11,519 bases of DNA from an uncultured Taibaiella sp. (GTDB lineage: Bacteria; Bacteroidota; Bacteroidia; Chitinophagales; Chitinophagaceae). The stretch is taken from assembly GCA_946886975.1 (NCBI GenBank), contig CAMPJV010000051.1, forward strand, positions 1 to 11,519, read 5' to 3'. The position numbers were made by a program, and so were the translations under genes. Positions 6,680 through 11,519 of this stretch are shown one piece after another. The notes beneath the pieces are model-generated. The model was not told the origin of the DNA and searched no databases. It worked only from the letters and a program-made list of their open reading frames with translations. Every line of letters starts with the position of its first letter. The first letter of the stretch is position 1.

Positions 6680-8560
6680 CTATTTAATCCAGAAATAACT
6701 TAGCGTAAATAATACAGTCATCCCGATCACCAGGACGAATATGTAAAAGCCTACTTGTCCACTCTGCAGCAGCCTTACACGGTCCCCGCCCCAGCGCACA
6801 CCCTTGCCTACCCCATTGACTACGCCATCTATCCCCATACGCTCAACAAAACGGTCCATAAGGTTAGAAAGCGCAACAGTCGGGCGAAGAATGACCGCAT
6901 CATATAATTCATCTACATACCATTTGTGCTCCAGCACCTTAGACAATCCTGTGTTATTCGCGAAGTTTGGTGTCCTGTTTACAGCATATCCTGCAATGCT
7001 GAATATTACAGCCACTGCTGTTGAAATACCCAACAACATCCATTCAGTGCTGTGTCCCATCGCATGAGTGCCGAGATTAGTTACTGCAGAACTAAGGAAG
7101 CTATTCAGTGCATGATGTTCGCTGATTACGGGCGGCAGTCCTATGTAGCCCCCGATAACAGAAAGTATCGCCAATACCACCAGGGGAATGGTCATCGCAG
7201 CAGGACTTTCGTGCAGGTGATGCTCCTGTTCATGTGTTCCCCTGAACTTCCCAGTAAAGGTCAGCGTATATAGCCGAAACATATAGAAAGCCGTCATCAT
7301 TGCACCAATTACTCCGAGCCAGTAAATAGCCTTATTATGGCTATAAGCAGAGGCTAATATTTCGTCCTTGGAGAAGAACCCGGAAAGGCCAGGGATACCG
7401 GCAATTGCAAGGCACCCGATCAGAAAGGTTATCTGGGTGACCTTCATCTTTTTTCCCAGTCCGCCCATGCTTCTTATATCCTGCTCACCGCCCATGGCGT
7501 GTATCACACTACCAGATCCCAGGAACAAAAGTGCTTTAAAAAATGCATGCGTCATTACGTGAAAGACCGCTGTGGTATAGGCGCCCATTCCCAGAGCCAT
7601 GAACATGAAGCCTAACTGGCTTACGGTAGAATAAGCAAGCACCTTCTTTATGTCATATTGCTTTAAGGCTATGGTGGCAGCAAACAGCGCCGTAGCACAT
7701 CCAATCCAAGCCACCAGCGTCAACGCCTCCGGAGCCAGGTTATACAATGCGCTGCTTCTCGCAATCATGTAGATTCCCGCAGTCACCATTGTTGCAGCAT
7801 GTATCAGTGCAGACACAGGAGTCGGACCGGCCATCGCATCCGGCAGCCATGTATACAATGGTATCTGAGCGGACTTGCCTATAGCCCCGATAAACAGGCA
7901 AATAGCTATCCAGTTATAAACTCCACTGTGTACGGTAGCACTTTTTGCTTCCAATTGTCCAAAGAACTCACCAAAAGAAAGAGTCCCGAAATTATAAAGG
8001 ATCATGAGCATACCCACCAGAAAACCGAGGTCTCCAATGCGGTTCATCACGAATGCCTTCTTTGCTGCGTTTGTGTAATCCCTATTCTTAAACCAAAACC
8101 CTATAAGCAGATAAGAGCATAGTCCTACACCCTCCCATCCAATGAACATGACCAGGTAGTTTGCCCCCAGAACCAGCAGGAGCATGGAGAATACGAATAG
8201 ATTCAGGTAGGCAAAATACTTCACCATTCCCTCATCCTCATGCATGTAGGATGTGGAGTACACGTGAATCAAGAAGCCAACCCCAGTAATAATAAGCAGG
8301 AACAGCGAAGACAAAGAATCCACCTGGAAAGCGAGGGGGATGCGCAAATTATCAGATTGTATAAAATCGAACAGAGTTACAACCTGCGAGGACCCGCTCT
8401 TTACCTCAAAGAAAATACCGAGCGAAACTCCGAAGGAGGCAAGAACAGCCAGACTCCCTATCATTCCTCCTACAGACTTAGGTATACTCCGCCACCCCAG
8501 CCCGTTTATGAGAAAGCCTATTAAAGGAAATAAAGGCACTAAGTAAACTAAATTCGTCAT
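6680..8560 (-). CDS. nuoL: NADH-quinone oxidoreductase subunit L
   Basis: NuoL is the distal proton-pumping subunit, anchored to the rest of the arm by a long C-terminal lateral helix. The chosen ATG at 8560 gives 626 residues beginning MTNLVYLVPLFPLIGF, the usual family start, with a GGGGG run eight bases upstream. A GTG at 8575 would add five residues and is less likely. Expected residues are present: E143 (GWEGVGLCSY), K229 (GAIGKSAQIPLYTWLPDAM), H254, K305/K306 (DIKKVLAYSTVSQLG), K342 (HAFFKALLF) and K398-D399 (GFFSKDEIL). A region around 435-550 rich in His and Gly leads into the C-terminal part that contains the lateral and last helices. It follows nuoK by 69 bases. Confidence 0.97.
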   Translation of the reverse strand: MTNLVYLVPLFPLIGFLINGLGWRSIPKSVGGMIGSLAVLASFGVSLGIFFEVKSGSSQVVTLFDFIQSDNLRIPLAFQVDSLSSLFLLIITGVGFLIHVYSTSYMHEDEGMVKYFAYLNLFVFSMLLLVLGANYLVMFIGWEGVGLCSYLLIGFWFKNRDYTNAAKKAFVMNRIGDLGFLVGMLMILYNFGTLSFGEFFGQLEAKSATVHSGVYNWIAICLFIGAIGKSAQIPLYTWLPDAMAGPTPVSALIHAATMVTAGIYMIARSSALYNLAPEALTLVAWIGCATALFAATIALKQYDIKKVLAYSTVSQLGFMFMALGMGAYTTAVFHVMTHAFFKALLFLGSGSVIHAMGGEQDIRSMGGLGKKMKVTQITFLIGCLAIAGIPGLSGFFSKDEILASAYSHNKAIYWLGVIGAMMTAFYMFRLYTLTFTGKFRGTHEQEHHLHESPAAMTIPLVVLAILSVIGGYIGLPPVISEHHALNSFLSSAVTNLGTHAMGHSTEWMLLGISTAVAVIFSIAGYAVNRTPNFANNTGLSKVLEHKWYVDELYDAVILRPTVALSNLMDRFVERMGIDGVVNGVGKGVRWGGDRVRLLQSGQVGFYIFVLVIGMTVLFTLSYFWIK

Positions 8561-8629
8561 ATTATCTGCCCCCACAAGGGCCTAACATTTTGTTCAGCAA
8601 TAGCAGAAATCTTCCAATGGCAAGGAACA

Positions 8630-8929
8630 TCAATGCTTCAACCTGTTCAGAATATTAATGTCAACCGAATGTACCTTCCGGTACATCATTACTATTATGG
8701 CCAGTCCAACAGCTACTTCCGCCGCCGCTACAACCATTATAAAGAAGACAAATATTTGTGAAGAGGCGTCATTATACAGCTTCGAAAAAGCAACCATCAG
8801 CAAGTTCACTGCGTTAAGCATCAATTCTATACACATGAAGATGATAATTGCATTCCTGCGCATCAGGGTGCCCATTATCCCGATGGAGAATAAAGCCAGA
8901 CTTAAAAATAAGTAGTATTGAATCGGCAT
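8630..8929 (-). CDS. nuoK: NADH-quinone oxidoreductase subunit K
   Basis: A 99-residue protein with three membrane helices, the usual size of NuoK, the MrpC-like subunit next to the quinone site side of the arm. The two membrane glutamates needed for proton transfer are present: E35 in IFMCIELMLNAVNL and E71 in VAAAEVAVGLAIIV. The start at 8929 lies nine bases after the nuoJ stop with no Shine-Dalgarno sequence, which points to coupled translation. The stop is 69 bases before nuoL. Confidence 0.96.
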   Translation of the reverse strand: MPIQYYLFLSLALFSIGIMGTLMRRNAIIIFMCIELMLNAVNLLMVAFSKLYNDASSQIFVFFIMVVAAAEVAVGLAIIVMMYRKVHSVDINILNRLKH

Positions 8930-8938
8930 AGGCTGCTG

Positions 8939-9472
8939 TTAATTCTGGTGTGGGTTTTTACCTGCTACTATGGAAGTTTCTTTCTTTCCTATTACCATGG
9001 CTCCAATCATTGCGCTGAGGAACAAGACGCTGCTTATTTCAAACGGCAGCACATATTTTGTAAATAATGTTCTTCCAAGGTTCTTTATCAATCCTATGTC
9101 TGTTGAGGTTTTTTCGAGAACGCCGCGAGTAGTCGTCTCTCTCAGAGCGGCCAGGATAACCAGGAACAGTATCCCTCCGGACAAAATCCCTGCAAATTGA
9201 ACTAATCTGCTTTTCTGGGGTTCAACATCTGCGTTAAGGTTCATCAACATGATGACAAACAGGAACAGAACCATTATAGCTCCGGCATACACGATAATAT
9301 TAACAATAGCCAGAAACTGGGCATTCATTAATATGTAATGACCTGAGATTGAGAAAAAAGTTGCTATAAGGAACAAGACGCTGTTAATAGGGTTGCGGCT
9401 AAGTATAACGCCCAACGCACAGCTGATAGCCATTACTGTAAGTAACCAGAACAATATTGCAAATACATCCAT
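8939..9472 (-). CDS. nuoJ: NADH-quinone oxidoreductase subunit J
   Basis: NuoJ is a five-helix subunit that links the quinone cavity to the antiporter-like pumps. The 177-residue product contains the conserved third-helix segment FLAIVNIIVYAGAIMVLFLF with Y62, the region that rearranges during turnover in solved complex I structures. The last helix (EISSVLFLSAMIGAMVIG) is followed by a short polar tail. Its ATG overlaps the nuoI stop by one base (TAATG), a strong sign of translational coupling. The N-terminus, MDVFAILFW, agrees with the family, so the start is secure. Confidence 0.96.
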   Translation of the reverse strand: MDVFAILFWLLTVMAISCALGVILSRNPINSVLFLIATFFSISGHYILMNAQFLAIVNIIVYAGAIMVLFLFVIMLMNLNADVEPQKSRLVQFAGILSGGILFLVILAALRETTTRGVLEKTSTDIGLIKNLGRTLFTKYVLPFEISSVLFLSAMIGAMVIGKKETSIVAGKNPHQN

Positions 9473-9984
9473 TAGCCGGCGTTGTCTTGCTTTTTAGGAT
9501 GAGGAATAAGGAGGTCTTCCTTCTTATAGATCATACTCCTTCGGGTAAAGTTTGATGGCATCACCGTTTCGCTCAGATAAATGGCATCTTTAGGACAGGC
9601 TTCCTCGCAAAATCCGCAGAAGATACAGCGCAGCATGTTGATTTCATATTTTGCAGCGTACTTCTCTTCTCTGTATAAATGCTCTTCGCCAGCTTTTCTT
9701 TCAGCCCCCTCCATTGTAATGGCCTCCGCAGGACAGGCTAACGCACATAGTCCACAGGCAGTACAGCGCTCACGACCTTCTTCATCCCGGTTCAACACAT
9801 GAAGGCCTCTGAATACTGGGCTAAATGGCCGCTTTTCTTCAGGATAGCTAACAGTTGCTTTCTTCTTAAAAATATGTCCGAGAGTAATTGACATACCCTT
9901 CAATATGGCAGGTACATAGAGCTTTTCCGAGAACGACATTGGATCGCGGTTAATCGGAACAGCTCTGTTAGTCAGTTGTTGCAT
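9472..9984 (-). CDS. nuoI: NADH-quinone oxidoreductase subunit I (two 4Fe-4S clusters)
   Basis: NuoI carries clusters N6a and N6b, which pass electrons from NuoG to NuoB and on to quinone. The two cysteine sets are clear: C74, C77, C80 and C84 (CTACGLCALACP), then C120, C123, C126 and C130 (CIFCGFCEEACP). The N-terminal segment (residues 20-40) resembles the amphipathic part that lies on the membrane. I chose the ATG at 9984 (170 residues); a GTG one codon upstream is possible but adds nothing. The start is seven bases after the nuoH stop, and the stop overlaps nuoJ by one base. No Shine-Dalgarno sequence is seen. Confidence 0.97.
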   Translation of the reverse strand: MQQLTNRAVPINRDPMSFSEKLYVPAILKGMSITLGHIFKKKATVSYPEEKRPFSPVFRGLHVLNRDEEGRERCTACGLCALACPAEAITMEGAERKAGEEHLYREEKYAAKYEINMLRCIFCGFCEEACPKDAIYLSETVMPSNFTRRSMIYKKEDLLIPHPKKQDNAG

Positions 9985-9991
9985 CACATTT

Positions 9992-11062
9992 CTATTTAGC
10001 CATTATCCACAATATCACTCCACCCGTAATCAGCATATTCACAAGTGCCAGCGGTATCAGCGATTTCCATCCCAACTTCATCAACTGATCATATCTGAAA
10101 CGAGGCAGCGTCCAGCGAACGAACATAAAGAATAGAATGAAAGCTACAATCTTAATCATAAATACCGAGACACAAGACAATACGAATATCCATTGGGGAG
10201 CGTTGGCAGCCACCCAGTCCATTCCCGGATAATTATATCCTCCGAAGAACAGGGTCGCCATGATCGCTGAACTAATGAACATGTTGATGTATTCAGCGAA
10301 CAGGTATAGACCCAACTTCATTGATGAATACTCCAGGTGGTATCCCATATTTAGTTCGCTTTCCGCCTCCGGAAGGTCAAACGGAGCTCGGTTTAGCTCA
10401 GCAAAAGAGCAGACAAGGAAGATGAAAAAACCCAGCGGCTGCTTAAAAAAGTTCCATGTAAAGTACCCGTCATTCCAGAAGCCATGTTGCTGCTCAACTA
10501 TTTCCCCCAAGCTCAAAGAACTGGTAACCATCAGCAGCGCTATCAGGCTGATACCCATAGCAAGTTCATAGGAGATGGCCTGGGATGCAGCTCTTACGCT
10601 GCTTAATAAGGAAAACTTGTTATTAGAAGCCCAGCCTCCAAGCATAATCCCGTAAACACCAAGACTCACAACCCCGAATATGAAGAGTATCCCGATATTA
10701 ATATCAGCCACCTGAAGGGAGATGGTACGTCCGCCGACCTCGAAGCTGGGGCCCCATGGTATCACTGCGCTGGTCATAAGCGCCGTCACCATAAACATGG
10801 CTGGCCCTAGTACAAATATGATCTTTGTAGAACTTTGAGGGATGATCTCCTCTTTAAAGAAAAGTTTTAACCCATCGGCAAGAGGCTGCAACAGACCAAA
10901 TATTCCGGCTCTTGCCGGGCCGATGCGATCCTGCATAATAGCTGCTACTTTTCGCTCGCCCCAAGTTGCATAGGCCGCCATTCCCAACGAGATCATCAGG
11001 ATAACTGTTATGAGGACGACCTTTTCTACTATGAAAAGCCAGTCTATCTGCATTAATAGCAT
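9992..11062 (-). CDS. nuoH: NADH-quinone oxidoreductase subunit H
   Basis: NuoH forms the quinone-binding cavity with NuoB and NuoD and begins the chain of charged residues across the membrane arm. The product has 356 residues and about eight helices. Conserved parts are GERKVAAIMQDRIGP (35-49), QPLADGLKLFFKEEIIP (59-75), the acidic loop FAELNRAPFDLPEAESEL (220-237, with E222, D229, E232, E234 and E236), GYHLEYSSMK (240-249) and RWTLPRFRYDQLMKLGWK near the C-terminus. An ATG three codons in (11053, MQIDW) is an alternative start. The gene follows nuoG after about 100 bases and has a possible promoter box just upstream. Confidence 0.97.
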   Translation of the reverse strand: MLLMQIDWLFIVEKVVLITVILMISLGMAAYATWGERKVAAIMQDRIGPARAGIFGLLQPLADGLKLFFKEEIIPQSSTKIIFVLGPAMFMVTALMTSAVIPWGPSFEVGGRTISLQVADINIGILFIFGVVSLGVYGIMLGGWASNNKFSLLSSVRAASQAISYELAMGISLIALLMVTSSLSLGEIVEQQHGFWNDGYFTWNFFKQPLGFFIFLVCSFAELNRAPFDLPEAESELNMGYHLEYSSMKLGLYLFAEYINMFISSAIMATLFFGGYNYPGMDWVAANAPQWIFVLSCVSVFMIKIVAFILFFMFVRWTLPRFRYDQLMKLGWKSLIPLALVNMLITGGVILWIMAK

Positions 11063-11068
11063 AGCGGC

Positions 11069-11077
11069 GCAAAAGTA
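11069..11077 (-). promoter_or_regulatory. Possible internal promoter box before nuoH
   Basis: TACTTTTGC on the minus strand matches TAnnTTTG plus the following pyrimidine and lies six bases upstream of the nuoH ATG at 11062. Transcription from it would start at or next to the ATG, giving a leaderless message or, if the ATG at 11053 is used, a very short leader. No -33 TTTG is visible. It lies in the largest nuo intergenic gap in the window (11164-11063). Confidence 0.3.
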
Positions 11078-11164
11078 ATTAGTTCAACAAAAATATTCGC
11101 TGTTTCTTTCATTCTATACCGAAAAACTGAACACAGGGTCCGTACTTAAAGCCATAATTAGCAA

Positions 11165-11519
11165 TTACTTTCTGCCAACGTCCAGTCTGCGCTCACTATC
11201 GAGATGTTTATTTGGCAAAAAGTCGTCTGAATGAGCAGGCCCTTCGAGTTTTGAAAGGTCTACTTCGGGGCGGTTCACATCACTTATTTCATGTATGTCC
11301 ATCAACATCTTTGGCGCTTTACCTATGATGTCGTTCACCAGATCAGTCTGGGCATTGATGGCGTTATTGTATTGGTTCTGAGAAATAACGCTGTGTCGGT
11401 GAACTGTGGTGGGACCTTCAATGACCCACTCGCTTACTTTTTTCTTGTGGAAACGACAATCATTGCAGATCCATTCTTCCACTTCCCCCCATTTATCCTT
11501 CCTAGCAGTTACACGAAAT
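11165..11519 (-). CDS. nuoG: NADH-quinone oxidoreductase subunit G, C-terminal part (5' end beyond the window)
   Basis: Only the last 117 residues lie in the window. They read from FRVTARKDKWGEVEEW through the cysteine pair WICNDCRFHKKK, then SEWVIEGPTTVHRHSVIS and a polar tail with PKMLMDIHEISDVNRPEVDL and DLSKLEGPAHSDDF. From memory this matches the end of the short NuoG found in Bacteroidota, an iron-sulfur protein of roughly 330-350 residues that lacks the large molybdopterin-like domain of E. coli NuoG. Position before nuoH supports the call. NuoG holds clusters in the peripheral arm that carry electrons from NuoF towards NuoI. The overall length and the cluster-binding N-terminal half cannot be seen here. 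Confidence 0.9.
   Translation of the reverse strand, partial: FRVTARKDKWGEVEEWICNDCRFHKKKVSEWVIEGPTTVHRHSVISQNQYNNAINAQTDLVNDIIGKAPKMLMDIHEISDVNRPEVDLSKLEGPAHSDDFLPNKHLDSERRLDVGRK

Noticed and set aside
8561..8575. GTG start at 8575 for nuoL
   Set aside because: The family start MTNLVYL begins at the ATG at 8560, which has a G-rich run eight bases upstream.

Overview
The window is a stretch of chromosome from a Bacteroidota bacterium, most likely of the Chitinophagia/Sphingobacteriia type. This is inferred from protein family resemblance (the short NuoG tail, the nuoH-N order, a secreted M28 peptidase with a C-terminal PDZ domain), from Bacteroidota-type TAnnTTTG promoter boxes in front of several genes, and from the scarcity of Shine-Dalgarno sequences. 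Base composition looks mid-40s % GC by eye (not computed). Every credible gene lies on the minus strand, so genes are read from the right edge to the left edge.

Right to left: 11519-3749 is the distal part of a respiratory complex I operon. It holds the C-terminal end of nuoG, then complete nuoH, nuoI, nuoJ, nuoK, nuoL, nuoM and nuoN. These encode the last iron-sulfur carrier (NuoI), the quinone-site subunit (NuoH), the small proton-channel subunits (NuoJ, NuoK) and the three antiporter-like proton pumps (NuoL, NuoM, NuoN). All charged residues that I could place by family comparison are present, so the complex should be functional. Spacing is tight (nuoI/nuoJ overlap by one base) except for about 100 bases before nuoH and about 60-70 bases before nuoL and nuoN.

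3748-3341 is a 408-base gene-poor stretch and the most unusual part of the window. An 88-base block with an 11-bp period starts at the base after the nuoN stop codon. It is followed by a bulged inverted repeat of 13-bp arms, then a TAnnTTTG promoter box in front of scpB. A 54-codon ORF with one predicted membrane segment overlaps that box.

3340-2702 is scpB (chromosome condensation), closed by a strong hairpin terminator at 2678-2652. 2525-873 encodes an exported M28 zinc peptidase with a PA-like insert and a PDZ domain, with its own promoter box. 788 to beyond the left edge encodes a TerC-family membrane protein, probably a metal exporter. A link between the TerC protein and metal loading of the exported peptidase is possible but only inferred.

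I found no tRNA, rRNA, CRISPR array, insertion sequence or phage gene. The gene content is largely ordinary core metabolism; the novelty, if any, is in the nuoN-scpB intergenic region.
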